Of a stretch of 64,000 bases of DNA, positions 44,264 to 52,236 are shown in pieces (the first letter of the stretch is position 1; each line of letters opens with the position of its first letter). This DNA is from Dysgonomonas sp. BGC7 (GTDB taxonomy: Bacteria; Bacteroidota; Bacteroidia; Bacteroidales; Dysgonomonadaceae), in assembly GCF_001261735.1 (NCBI RefSeq), contig NZ_CVRP01000006.1, forward strand, positions 248,001 to 312,000, written 5' to 3'. The notes below the pieces were generated by a model. The model saw only the letters and a program-made list of their open reading frames with translations. It had not been told where the DNA came from and searched no databases. The translations under genes and the position numbers were made by a program.

Positions 44264-44555
44264 GGCCCTGGCAGGTCTTCTGGCTTACTCCATCTCCGAA
44301 TCTCCTTCCCATCTTTTCAGTCATCAGTTATCAGTTATCAGTTATCAACCTTATTTGTTGTTAACTGTTCACTGCTAACTGTTCACTGTATGTGACAGTG
44401 GCATCGAGTATTGTTCAAAGACTTTCCCAGCTTACCTTGTTAACTTATTACTGTTAACCGTTCACTGAAAAGAGCTTACAGCAGCGGGTCTGCCCGGGAA
44501 TTTCGCCCGGTTCCCTTTTCACCACTTTCTATGAATATAAAAAGTGACACCAAAA
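44264..44555 (-). ncRNA. Cobalamin riboswitch RS2
   Basis: Read on the minus strand it has the same leader as RS1 (TTTTGGTGTCAC), GGGAACCGGGCGAAATTCCC, GACCCGCTGCTGTAAGC, GCCACTG, GGGAAGG and AAGCCAGAAGACCTGCC. A long imperfect hairpin made of TCAGTTA-type units (44324-44389) is inserted between GCCACTG and GGGAAGG. About 185 bases separate the aptamer from the carboxyltransferase start. The rest of the gap 44079-44634 shows no gene. Confidence 0.93.
44324..44389. repeat. Heptamer-built hairpin inside RS2
   Basis: Plus-strand units TCAGTTA occur three times in tandem (44324-44344) and pair imperfectly with two TAACTGTTCACTG units (44362-44388). The 52 bases at 44338-44389 match 47777-47828 in RS3 at 50 positions. 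Confidence 0.8.
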
Positions 44556-44562
44556 CCGGAAG

Positions 44563-44570
44563 CAAAGGTA
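44563..44570 (-). promoter_or_regulatory. -7 element of the RS2 transcript
   Basis: The minus strand reads TACCTTTG (TAnnTTTG), just upstream of RS2. Confidence 0.7.
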
Positions 44571-44634
44571 GGGGTTTTTCTTGAAAAGAAAATAGTTTCG
44601 TGTTTTTTCTGCTCAATGAATGAATATATGAAGC

Positions 44635-45168
44635 TTATAGCTCGATAAGAGAGGGTATATTTTGTAATACATGATTGCCATTCCATATAATTACATTTCC
44701 ATTTATCAGCGATTTATTTATGTCAATAATTCGCTGATTGCTACTGCCTCTGAATTGTAGGTCTTCATTTCTTAGAGAGGAGATGTATCTTCCGTCTACA
44801 AGAACATCGATAAAAGGCAGGATTTGAGATAATCTCTGAGATCTTAGAATCTGTTCGTATGAATAGCCGGTATAGCACCAGATTGTTTTCTGGGATTCTT
44901 GTTTTATTCGTATGGCAAGCTTTGTGAATCCTTCTACTTGCATCAGAGGATCGCCTCCGGTGAAAGTAACGTTTGCAAATTCGTCTTCTTCTATCTTGTC
45001 GAATAATTCATCTACCGAAAATAAAGAACCATTGTCTTTGTCCCACGACTGAGGATTGTGGCAGCCCGGACATTGGTGTGTACATCCCGCAGCATAGATG
45101 GCTGTCCTGAATCCGGGACCATCTACAGAGGTGTCGTGTACAATATTTAGTATTGATAATTTATCCAT
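44635..45168 (-). CDS. nrdG: Anaerobic ribonucleoside-triphosphate reductase activating protein
   Basis: The 177-residue radical SAM enzyme has the cluster motif CTHQCPGCHN (CxxxCxxC) near residue 30, FTGGDPLMQ and the DVLVDGRY element near residue 120. It installs the glycyl radical on NrdD. It lies 197 bases downstream of nrdD on the same strand, beyond a hairpin, so it may have partial read-through or its own promoter. Confidence 0.95.
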   Translation of the reverse strand: MDKLSILNIVHDTSVDGPGFRTAIYAAGCTHQCPGCHNPQSWDKDNGSLFSVDELFDKIEEDEFANVTFTGGDPLMQVEGFTKLAIRIKQESQKTIWCYTGYSYEQILRSQRLSQILPFIDVLVDGRYISSLRNEDLQFRGSSNQRIIDINKSLINGNVIIWNGNHVLQNIPSLIEL

Positions 45169-45282
45169 AAGATTGCTTGTTGAATTTATCTTCTCGGTGT
45201 ATAAGAAACGATTGCTATTAGGATTCGAGAACTTTATCTATAAAGAAAATTCTTTTTGTGAACAATGATAAACGTGATAAAT

Positions 45283-45341
45283 AAAAACAAGCAGAAAGTG
45301 TAACTTTTGTCACTTTTTAGTTAAAAAATACTCTCTGCTTG
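45283..45341 (-). terminator. Possible nrdD terminator/attenuator
   Basis: On the minus strand CAAGCAGAGAGT and ACTTTCTGCTTG (45330-45341 with 45288-45299) pair with one mismatch around a 30-base loop, followed by TTTTTATTT. The loop is long, so it may be a partial terminator or processing hairpin between nrdD and nrdG. Confidence 0.6.
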
Positions 45342-45365
45342 GTCTGATTCAACTCTTAAATTACA

Positions 45366-47573
45366 TTATTCGTGAATAATTCTGTCATTCAATTCAGCTA
45401 GTTTTGCACTATTCCACCTATCGGTTGTTCCCACAAGGTATCCTGTTATACGTTGCAGGCGGTCTATTTCTTCACTTCCGCATTTAGGGCATTTTTCCAA
45501 TCGACTGTCTGCATTTTCATACCCACATTTGAGACAACGGTTGCGATTGTGATTTACCGATGCGTAACCCATATTATATTTATCCATCATGTCTACCACA
45601 GTCATTATGGCTTCGGGGTTGTGAGTAGCATCACCATCTACCTCCACATAAAAGATGTGTCCTCCACGGGTGAGGTCGTGGTATGGAGCCTCTGCTTTTG
45701 CTTTTTGGTGTGCGCTACATTTGTAATAGACAGGTACATGGTTCGAGTTGGTGTAGTATTCCCGATCGGTAATGCCTTCGATCAGACCGAAGTCTTTTCT
45801 ATCGCGTCGGGTAAACCTCCCTGCAAGTCCTTCGGCAGGGGTAGCCAGAATACTATAATTGTGCTGGTATTTTTCCGAAAACTCATTCGCCCGGTCTCGC
45901 ATATATGTGACAATTTCCAAGCCCAACTTTTGAGATTGCTCATCTTCCCCATGATGTTTACCTGTCAGAGTAACCAACGCTTCGGCAAGCCCGATGAATC
46001 CGATACCCAGTGTACCTTGATTTATGACTTTTTCTATAGTGCCTTCATTTTTAACCATTTCGCAACCTTCCCAAAGAACAGACATTAATAGAGGAAACTG
46101 TTTTGGCGCGGCTGTTTTCTGAAATTCGAAACGCCTGTGCAGTTGCATTGCAGCAAGGTCGAGGGTTTGATTTAGTTTGCTGAAGAAACATTCGATGCGT
46201 TCTTTCTCATTTTCTATATTCCGGCATTCCAAGGCTAGGCGAACAAGATTGAGGGTGGAGAAAGAAAGATTGCCTCGTCCGATAGATGTTTTCTTGCCAA
46301 AGCGGTTTTCGAATACACGTGTACGGCAACCCATTGTGGCCACTTCGTACTCGAAACGGCGAGGATCGTCCGCTTTCCATTCTTCGTGCTGATTGAATGT
46401 GGCATCGAGATTCAGGAAGTTTGGAAAAAAGCGGCGGGCACTTACTTTACATGCCAATAAATAAAGGTCATGGTTTCTGTCTTCGGGCAGATAGCTTACT
46501 CCTCTTTTCTTTTTCCATATCTGGATTGGGAATATGGCTGTGACTCCGTTGCCTACACCTTCGTATGTGCTATTCAGCAACTCTCGGATAATGCAACGGC
46601 CTTCGGCAGAAGTGTCTGTTCCGTAATTGACAGAACTGAATACGACCTGATTACCTCCACGTGAATGTATGGTATTCATATTATGAATGAATGCTTCCAT
46701 CGATTGGTGTACACGACTGACTGTTCGGTTGATGGCATGCTGTATAATTCGGTTGTCTCCGCTCAGACTGTCTAATGCTTTTGGGTAATAGTCCTGTATC
46801 TCTACACCGTACAGATGTTCGTATTTCTGTCCGTTGATTTCTTCCAGCACCTTGACTTCTTCTATATAGCTCTTTCTTACAAATGGAGCCAGATAGAAAT
46901 CGAAAGCAGGAATGGCTTGTCCTCCGTGCATTTCGTTTTGTGCAGTTTCTAAGGATATGCACCCTAGCATACTGGCGGTTTCTATGCGCTTTGCAGGACG
47001 AGATTCTCCATGACCGGCATTGAATCCATGTTGTAGTATCTTGTCCAGCGGATGTTGCACGCAGGTAAGACTCTTGGTCGGGTAATAATCTTTATCATGT
47101 ATGTGCAGGTAATTTAGTCGGACGGCCTCTTTTACTTCGGGCGATAATAGATAGTCGTCGACAAAAGGCTTAGTGGTTTCGCTTGCAAACTTCATCATCA
47201 TGCCAGCAGGTGTGTCTGCATTCATGTTGGCATTTTCCCGTGTAATGTCGTTCGATTTGGTTTCTATGATTTCAAGAAACATATCCCGGGTTTTAGCCTT
47301 GCGGGCAATGCTACGTTTGTCTCTGTATGCGATGTACTTTTTAGCAACCTCTTTGCGGGGGCTTTTCATTAGTTCCATCTCTACCATATCTTGTATTTGC
47401 TCTACGGTCATTTGTTCCCTGCCCTGACAAGAAACATAATCGGTGATGCGTCTGATAATAGTGGTATCTTCTCCCTGTTCGGTGTGTAGCATGGCTTTGC
47501 GTATTGCCGCCATGATTTTGTCTTCATTGAAACCGACTATGCGTCCGTCTCTTTTTACAACTGTCTGAATCAT
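45366..47573 (-). CDS. nrdD: Anaerobic ribonucleoside-triphosphate reductase
   Basis: The 735-residue class III enzyme reduces ribonucleotides in anoxia. It has an N-terminal ATP-cone (VVKRDGRIVGFNEDKI), the substrate-site region with HDKDYYPTKSLTC, SVNYGTDTS, a C-terminal zinc site NRCLKCGY...CPKCGS and the glycyl-radical loop RITGYLVGTTDRWN. All key elements are visible and the length is usual. It is preceded by riboswitch RS3, so expression should fall when cobalamin is plentiful. Confidence 0.97.
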   Translation of the reverse strand: MIQTVVKRDGRIVGFNEDKIMAAIRKAMLHTEQGEDTTIIRRITDYVSCQGREQMTVEQIQDMVEMELMKSPRKEVAKKYIAYRDKRSIARKAKTRDMFLEIIETKSNDITRENANMNADTPAGMMMKFASETTKPFVDDYLLSPEVKEAVRLNYLHIHDKDYYPTKSLTCVQHPLDKILQHGFNAGHGESRPAKRIETASMLGCISLETAQNEMHGGQAIPAFDFYLAPFVRKSYIEEVKVLEEINGQKYEHLYGVEIQDYYPKALDSLSGDNRIIQHAINRTVSRVHQSMEAFIHNMNTIHSRGGNQVVFSSVNYGTDTSAEGRCIIRELLNSTYEGVGNGVTAIFPIQIWKKKRGVSYLPEDRNHDLYLLACKVSARRFFPNFLNLDATFNQHEEWKADDPRRFEYEVATMGCRTRVFENRFGKKTSIGRGNLSFSTLNLVRLALECRNIENEKERIECFFSKLNQTLDLAAMQLHRRFEFQKTAAPKQFPLLMSVLWEGCEMVKNEGTIEKVINQGTLGIGFIGLAEALVTLTGKHHGEDEQSQKLGLEIVTYMRDRANEFSEKYQHNYSILATPAEGLAGRFTRRDRKDFGLIEGITDREYYTNSNHVPVYYKCSAHQKAKAEAPYHDLTRGGHIFYVEVDGDATHNPEAIMTVVDMMDKYNMGYASVNHNRNRCLKCGYENADSRLEKCPKCGSEEIDRLQRITGYLVGTTDRWNSAKLAELNDRIIHE

Positions 47574-47707
47574 ATCCTTTATTGTTATACTTTAATGTTT
47601 CAACTCGGAATATAACTGACGGAAGCCTGAAAAATACACGATGATGTTTGTGTCTACAAAGTGGTCGTATATTCTTTTGCTTTTCTCCCGAAAGCTATGA
47701 ATCTATA

Positions 47708-47945
47708 TGCGGCAGGTCTTCTGACTTATTTCAAGTTAAACGCCTTCCCGTCTCGTCAGTCATCAGTTGCCAGTCATCAGTTATCAAACTTATTTGTTGT
47801 TAACTGTTTACTGCTAACTGTTCACTGTGTCAGACAGTGGCGTGAGAGTTTAACTCTGTTCCGAAATTTTACAGCTACGGGGATAGTTCACGATTTTCAC
47901 GCGATTCCCTTTTAATTCAATTTTACTTGAAACCGTATATGCCAA
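47708..47945 (-). ncRNA. Cobalamin riboswitch RS3
   Basis: Minus-strand order: GGGAATCGCGTGAAAATCGTG, CCCCGTAGCTGTAA, GCCACTGTC, a repeat-built hairpin, GGGAAGGCG and AAGTCAGAAGACCTGCC. It lies 135 bases upstream of the nrdD start. The inserted hairpin is nearly identical to that of RS2, but the core sequence around it differs more. The leader 47574-47707 has no gene. Confidence 0.93.
47777..47828. repeat. Heptamer-built hairpin inside RS3
   Basis: Copy of the RS2 insertion (50 of 52 bases identical with 44338-44389), containing TCAGTTATCA and TAACTGTTTACTGC/TAACTGTTCACTG units. Confidence 0.8.
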
Positions 47946-47953
47946 CAAAGGTA
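47946..47953 (-). promoter_or_regulatory. -7 element of the RS3 transcript
   Basis: The minus strand reads TACCTTTG, immediately upstream of RS3. The 210 bases between it and the RS4 promoter are very AT-rich and show no gene. Confidence 0.68.
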
Positions 47954-48164
47954 TATTTTTATTTGATATAATTATTCAATTGTATATTATTTATATTTAT
48001 AAAAATAAGAAAGTTTTCCATTTTGTTTTGTATTTATCTGTTTATTAGATTGTTTTATTTTATTAATTGTTCAAAAGTTTTCTAAATTATAATTTTATAA
48101 GTTTATCTATGCACTATAGAAGCAAAATATTTTTATTAAGATGATTATTCAATTATTTTTTATA

Positions 48165-48172
48165 TACCTTTG
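48165..48172 (+). promoter_or_regulatory. -7 element of the RS4 transcript
   Basis: TACCTTTG matches TAnnTTTG, 35 bases before the first RS4 stem. Confidence 0.68.
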
Positions 48173-48207
48173 CGCTACAGAAGTTCTTTATCATAATTCT
48201 TCAACCG

Positions 48208-48364
48208 CTAAGGTGCCTCTGATAAAGAGGAGAATAGGGAATCACGTGAAAATCGTGAGCTGTCGCGCAACTGTAATCGCCGCGAATGTTTCTATTTATT
48301 ATCCACTATCTTGCAAAGATGGGAAGGGGAATAGAAAAGGTGAGAGTCAGGATACCTGCCTTAG
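48208..48364 (+). ncRNA. Cobalamin riboswitch RS4
   Basis: A perfect closing stem CTAAGG/CCTTAG encloses GGGAATCACGTGAAAATCGTGA, CGCGCAACTGTAATCGC, CCACTATC, GATGGGAAGG and GAGTCAGGATACCTGCC. It is compact and lacks the repeat insertions seen in RS1-RS3. It leads into the thrE-like genes; a small hairpin ACATTCT/AGAATGT at 48422-48438 followed by a T-rich stretch could be its platform. Confidence 0.92.
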
Positions 48365-48530
48365 ATTGGATTGACAATGCTTCGCGAAAAAGTATTATGT
48401 CGAATGATTCCTGTTATTTTCACATTCTGTGAGAATGTAAATCTTTTCTGTCATATTTATTTTGCTGCATTGAGAAGTTCGAAAAGAGCTTTTTACATCA
48501 TTATTTATTAATCGTAAAAAGTTTTAGAAA

Positions 48531-49379
48531 ATGCGAACAAAAGATTTTGATTATCCGCGTCATGATAGTCAAAGTAAAACAGAGATTGTTAATGCTCAGT
48601 CCATTACAGAGAGTATTCCTATTAAGGAATTTGCCGATATGCTGCTTGATGTCAGTACGTTGCTATTAGAGTCGGGAGCGCATTGTGAGCGCATCAACCG
48701 CAACGTTCAGCGAATGGCACAAAATACAATTTATAACGTAGAGATGCTGATCTCATTTACTGCCATTTCTATTTCGGTAACCGACAAAGACAATTCTGCA
48801 AACTCTATTACCGGAAACAAATCTATAAAGCATCACGGTGCCCACTTTGGTGTATTGACTGATACAAGTCTGCTTACATGGAAGCTGGCAGATAGTGAGA
48901 TTTCATTAGAAGAATTGCGCAATCAGTTACAGTGTCTGAAAACATCATTCAAATATCCGAGATGGCTTGTTCGATTAAATATTGGTGTTGCCTGTGGATG
49001 TCTTTGTTTACTTGCCGGAGGGAATTGGGTAGATGCAGCTTTTGCTCTATTTGCTTCGATAGCAGGTCTTATCGTTCGTCAGGAAATGATAAAATATGGT
49101 TTCAATTTGATGGTGTCTATTCTTTGTTCAGCATTTATAACCACATTAATATCAGGATCGAATGCCCTTTTCTCGTTAGGGAAAACTCCGGAAACGTCAA
49201 TAGCTACAGCTGTTCTTTTTCTTATTCCCGGAGTGCCCTTAATCAATAGTATAATAGACATTCTGGAGGGGTATATTCCTACCGGAATAGCCCGGGGAGC
49301 ATTTGGCGCATTTATTCTCTTGTGCATTGCTGTTGGCATGTTTCTTAGTATGGCTCTGATAGGTATTAATAATTTTTAG
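48531..49379 (+). CDS. ThrE-type exporter, N-terminal-domain subunit
   Basis: The 282-residue protein has a soluble N-terminal part with the family motif LLLESGAHCERINRNVQRMA and five membrane segments from about residue 140 (LNIGVACGCLCLLAGGNWVDAA, LFLIPGVPLINSIIDILEGY). It corresponds to the DUF1212 half of the threonine/serine exporter ThrE; the other half is the next gene, 2 bases on. The cargo is unknown. Control by RS4 links it to cobalamin status. Confidence 0.88.
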   Translation: MRTKDFDYPRHDSQSKTEIVNAQSITESIPIKEFADMLLDVSTLLLESGAHCERINRNVQRMAQNTIYNVEMLISFTAISISVTDKDNSANSITGNKSIKHHGAHFGVLTDTSLLTWKLADSEISLEELRNQLQCLKTSFKYPRWLVRLNIGVACGCLCLLAGGNWVDAAFALFASIAGLIVRQEMIKYGFNLMVSILCSAFITTLISGSNALFSLGKTPETSIATAVLFLIPGVPLINSIIDILEGYIPTGIARGAFGAFILLCIAVGMFLSMALIGINNF

Positions 49380-49381
49380 TT

Positions 49382-49882
49382 ATGCTGGTAGATATTCTGA
49401 GAGATGCTTCTTTAAGCTTCTTTGTGGCAATAGGATTTGCCATGTTGTTTGAGACTCCCAAAAAAGGCTTGTTGATGGCAGGTCTTCTGGGCGGATTTGG
49501 TCATGCTATTCGCTTTGCTTTGCTGCAATTGGGCTTCGATATGGTTTTTTCCACACTGTGTGGTACAGTAAGTATCGGATTGGCTGGCATTTATTTTGCA
49601 CACAGAGTACATATTCCCCCGGTTGTATTCACTTTGCCCGCATGCATCACTATGATTCCGGGATTGTATGCATATAAAACAATGCTGGGCTGTATTAGGA
49701 TATACGAAGAGGGTATGACTGGAACAAGGAGTGCTTTTCTGTTGCAAGATACAGTATATAATTTTATTCTTACATCTTCCCTTCTGTTTTGTCTGGCAAT
49801 AGGCATTTGCATTGCAGCCCTTATCTTCAGACGGAAAAGCGTGAAGAAGCTGAGGGGTAAAGGCTTTTTTAGAATCAGGTAA
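49382..49882 (+). CDS. ThrE-type exporter, C-terminal-domain subunit
   Basis: The 166-residue protein has four to five membrane segments and the ThrE_2/DUF3815 pattern: AIGFAMLFETPKKGLLMAGLLG, HAIRF, TVSIGLAGIYFAHR and VFTLPACITMIPGLYAYKTM. Together with the preceding gene it rebuilds a full-length ThrE permease as two polypeptides. The tight spacing supports equal synthesis. Confidence 0.88.
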   Translation: MLVDILRDASLSFFVAIGFAMLFETPKKGLLMAGLLGGFGHAIRFALLQLGFDMVFSTLCGTVSIGLAGIYFAHRVHIPPVVFTLPACITMIPGLYAYKTMLGCIRIYEEGMTGTRSAFLLQDTVYNFILTSSLLFCLAIGICIAALIFRRKSVKKLRGKGFFRIR

Positions 49883-49948
49883 AAGTATCGGTTGTATAAA
49901 CCAACTATTAATATTATTCTTTTTATAAACTTAAATAACAAGATCGAA

Positions 49949-50170
49949 ATGAAAAAAATATGTCCACGTTGTTCAACAAGTTTTGCTTGTCGCGAAGATC
50001 GCACCGATTTGTGTCATTGTACACGTATCTATTTATTCTCGGGAGTACGGGATTATATTATAGATAATTATGAAAACTGTTTATGCCCGAAATGTTTGAA
50101 GGAAACTAATTCTAGTTTTCACTCATTCGGAATTAATCCAAAATTTATACTAAAAAGGAGTGAAGGATAA
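49949..50170 (+). CDS. Cysteine-rich CWC-like protein
   Basis: The ATG at 49949 is chosen over an in-frame TTG at 49892. The 73-residue product has CPRCSTSFACREDR, LCHC and CLCPKCL, seven to eight Cys in a CWC-family-like spacing that suggests zinc or cluster binding. It follows the exporter by 66 bases with no terminator between, so RS4 probably controls it too. Its biochemical role is unknown. Confidence 0.75.
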   Translation: MKKICPRCSTSFACREDRTDLCHCTRIYLFSGVRDYIIDNYENCLCPKCLKETNSSFHSFGINPKFILKRSEG

Positions 50171-50252
50171 GATAAGTTGGTTTTTTCCAATATTAGAGAA
50201 TTGTCCTCCTCTTTTAGTAATTTGACACTACTAAGTTCTTTTCTGTAATTAT

Positions 50253-50300
50253 GAAATTTGGATTTCTATAATTTATATAGGAATCCGGATTTCATTTTTA
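50253..50300 (+). terminator. Terminator of the RS4 operon, bidirectional
   Basis: GAAATTTGGATTTCTATA and TATAGGAATCCGGATTTC form a long stem with a few G-T pairs, followed by ATTTTTA. The ECF sigma gene converges from the right. Confidence 0.85.
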
Positions 50301-50316
50301 TATCAATAGTCAATGA

Positions 50317-50886
50317 TTAGTTTCCTTTGCCGTTGATAAGTTCGAGTAATAGTAGCAAGATAGGATAGTTGTATTTTGCATTGGCAAACATGTAATCACG
50401 AATTTTTTTGAATGCAATACCCATCTGGTTTTCGACGGTTTTTATTGAGATGTGTTTTTTCTCTGCAATTTGTTTATAGGTTAAATTGTCGCTTTTAGAT
50501 AGTAAGAATATGTCTCGGCACTGAGGAGGTAGCGTTGCTATTGCATCTAAAAGAGTTTGAATCAATTCCTCTATTTGGAATTTCTCAGCTTCATCATCCT
50601 TTTCTATTAATTGACTTTCAAACCATTTTTCGAGTATTTTATACCTGTTAACCTCGTCCCTATGATAATTTAATATCTTGTTTCGGGCAGACTTGAATAC
50701 ATATGCCTTGAAATGAGATACTTCTATAATGTCTTTGTTCTCCCATAATCGAAGAAATACTTCTTGAACTATATCTTCAATTGTCTGAACATCTTTTGTG
50801 TAAAAATTGAGATACTTGCACAACGGATCAAAATAGGCATCATAAAATTCCTTGAAATTGTGAATATTGATATTGCTTCTGTCCAT
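50317..50886 (-). CDS. ECF RNA polymerase sigma factor (Bacteroidetes family)
   Basis: The 189-residue protein has sigma region 2 (FDPLCKYLNFYTKDVQTIEDIVQEVFLRLWEN) and region 4 (LPPQCRDIFLLSKSDNLTYKQIAEKKHISIKTVENQM). It pairs with the divergent FecR-type anti-sigma at 51110 and the STN-domain SusC at 52237. This cell-surface signalling trio lets substrate binding at the TonB receptor switch on its own operon. Confidence 0.94.
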   Translation of the reverse strand: MDRSNINIHNFKEFYDAYFDPLCKYLNFYTKDVQTIEDIVQEVFLRLWENKDIIEVSHFKAYVFKSARNKILNYHRDEVNRYKILEKWFESQLIEKDDEAEKFQIEELIQTLLDAIATLPPQCRDIFLLSKSDNLTYKQIAEKKHISIKTVENQMGIAFKKIRDYMFANAKYNYPILLLLLELINGKGN

Positions 50887-50917
50887 ATTGCTCTGTATGA
50901 ATTTAGAATAAACTACC

Positions 50918-50925
50918 CAAAAGTA
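50918..50925 (-). promoter_or_regulatory. Candidate -7 element for the ECF sigma gene
   Basis: The minus strand reads TACTTTTG, matching TAnnTTTG, 31 bases upstream of the ATG. Confidence 0.5.
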
Positions 50926-51109
50926 AATATTTTTTACATATATATTATTTCGGTATTGTTAAATGTCTATTTTTTAATGGTTAAGAGGTCGGTTAACCGT
51001 TGTTAACACATGAAGGAGGAGTTATTTCTTTATGAAAAATAAAGATAAGCGAAAATTTCTTTAGGGGTATTTTTATTTGACGTGTCTTTTATATAAACAC
51101 GAAAGGAAT

Positions 51110-52111
51110 ATGATTGATCCGTATATATTAATTGCTAAAGAATTAACAAGTATAATTACTTTAGATGAGACTGTTCTGTTGGAGGAATGGCGTAGCAAGT
51201 CAGCAGAAAATGAAGAAGTGTATCAGGATATGAGAGAGAGTTGGTTTCTGATCAACGCATCTTCTCACTGGGTTATGCCGGATAAAAGAGATACATGGAA
51301 TGAGATAGAATATAAAATAAATAATCTTGACCAGTCCTCTGTAAAAACATATACAAAAGCGACGCTAATAAAGATGGCGAGTATAGCTGCGTCTATAGCT
51401 CTCATTGTTGCAGTGGGTATCTCGTTCGTATATCAGTATAAAATGCAGCCATCAGAACAAATTGTACAGGTGAATACACCCAGAGGTCAAAAATCGGAAA
51501 TCGTACTTCCCGATGGATCTAAAGTATGGCTCAATTCAGGATCATCCCTTTCTTATAGTACCGATTATGGAAGAGATTCAAGGACAGTAGGACTTTATGG
51601 CGAAGCATTCTTCGATGTTGCTTCAAACAAAGAAATACTATTCAATGTGCTACTTGATGGCGGGCTAAAAGTGCAGGTGCATGGTACTCAGTTTAATGTA
51701 GATGCTTATCCCGGGACTAAAGATATAACAGTATCATTACTGGAAGGGTCTGTCTCTCTTCTGACTGACACGCCAGATGCAGAGAAAAATGCAATAATGC
51801 TTAAGCCGAACGAGAAAATTGTAATGAACAAAGAAACATATACATATAAACAAACTCCTTGCGATGCTGAGTTAGAAAGCTTATGGCGACTAGACCGCTT
51901 GAAAATAGAGCAAGCAACATTAGCGCAGATAGTGGAGAAAATGGAACGCTGGTACGGAGTGGATATACATATGAAAGGAAATGACAGGGGAAAGCTTTAC
52001 TGGTTGACAATAAAAACAGAATCGTTGACAGAGATGCTCGAGCTCATAAATAAGATAACCCCAATAAACTATTCAATTAAGGGAGAGGAGGTGACCATAG
52101 AATATAGATAA
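51110..52111 (+). CDS. FecR-family anti-sigma factor
   Basis: ATG 51110 has a good ribosome-binding GAAAGGA; the longer TTG form at 51077 is rejected. The 333-residue protein has a cytoplasmic sigma-binding N terminus, one membrane segment (about residues 89-108, MASIAASIALIVAVGIS) and a periplasmic FecR domain (VNTPRGQKSEIVLPDGSKVWLNSGS, LYGEAFFDV). A C-terminal DUF4974-like domain (LEQATLAQIVEKMERWYGV equivalent) should contact the STN domain of the SusC partner. Confidence 0.93.
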   Translation: MIDPYILIAKELTSIITLDETVLLEEWRSKSAENEEVYQDMRESWFLINASSHWVMPDKRDTWNEIEYKINNLDQSSVKTYTKATLIKMASIAASIALIVAVGISFVYQYKMQPSEQIVQVNTPRGQKSEIVLPDGSKVWLNSGSSLSYSTDYGRDSRTVGLYGEAFFDVASNKEILFNVLLDGGLKVQVHGTQFNVDAYPGTKDITVSLLEGSVSLLTDTPDAEKNAIMLKPNEKIVMNKETYTYKQTPCDAELESLWRLDRLKIEQATLAQIVEKMERWYGVDIHMKGNDRGKLYWLTIKTESLTEMLELINKITPINYSIKGEEVTIEYR

Positions 52112-52236
52112 TAAAGAAGCTACTTTTTGTCAATCAGATTCCGGTAAAAATAAATAAGAATCAGATTTTGTAATCTGCTCACTTTACTCATTTTTTAATA
52201 ATAAGGCTATTATTTATTTACTTTAAGAATATTGCT

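Noticed and set aside
44112-44324. 70-codon minus-strand open frame
   Set aside because: It overlaps the end of RS2 and its leader, with no family features.
44324-44388. Possible CRISPR-like array from TCAGTTA repeats
   Set aside because: Units are only 7 bases without unique spacers and they form a hairpin inside a riboswitch.
47661-47915. 84-codon plus-strand open frame
   Set aside because: It lies across riboswitch RS3 on the opposite strand and has no recognisable protein features.
48141-48374. 77-codon plus-strand open frame
   Set aside because: It runs through the RS4 aptamer; the conserved RNA motifs explain the sequence better.
49892-49948. TTG-initiated N-terminal extension of the CWC-like protein
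   Set aside because: The extension is hydrophobic low-information sequence and the ATG at 49949 gives the usual CPRC start of the family.
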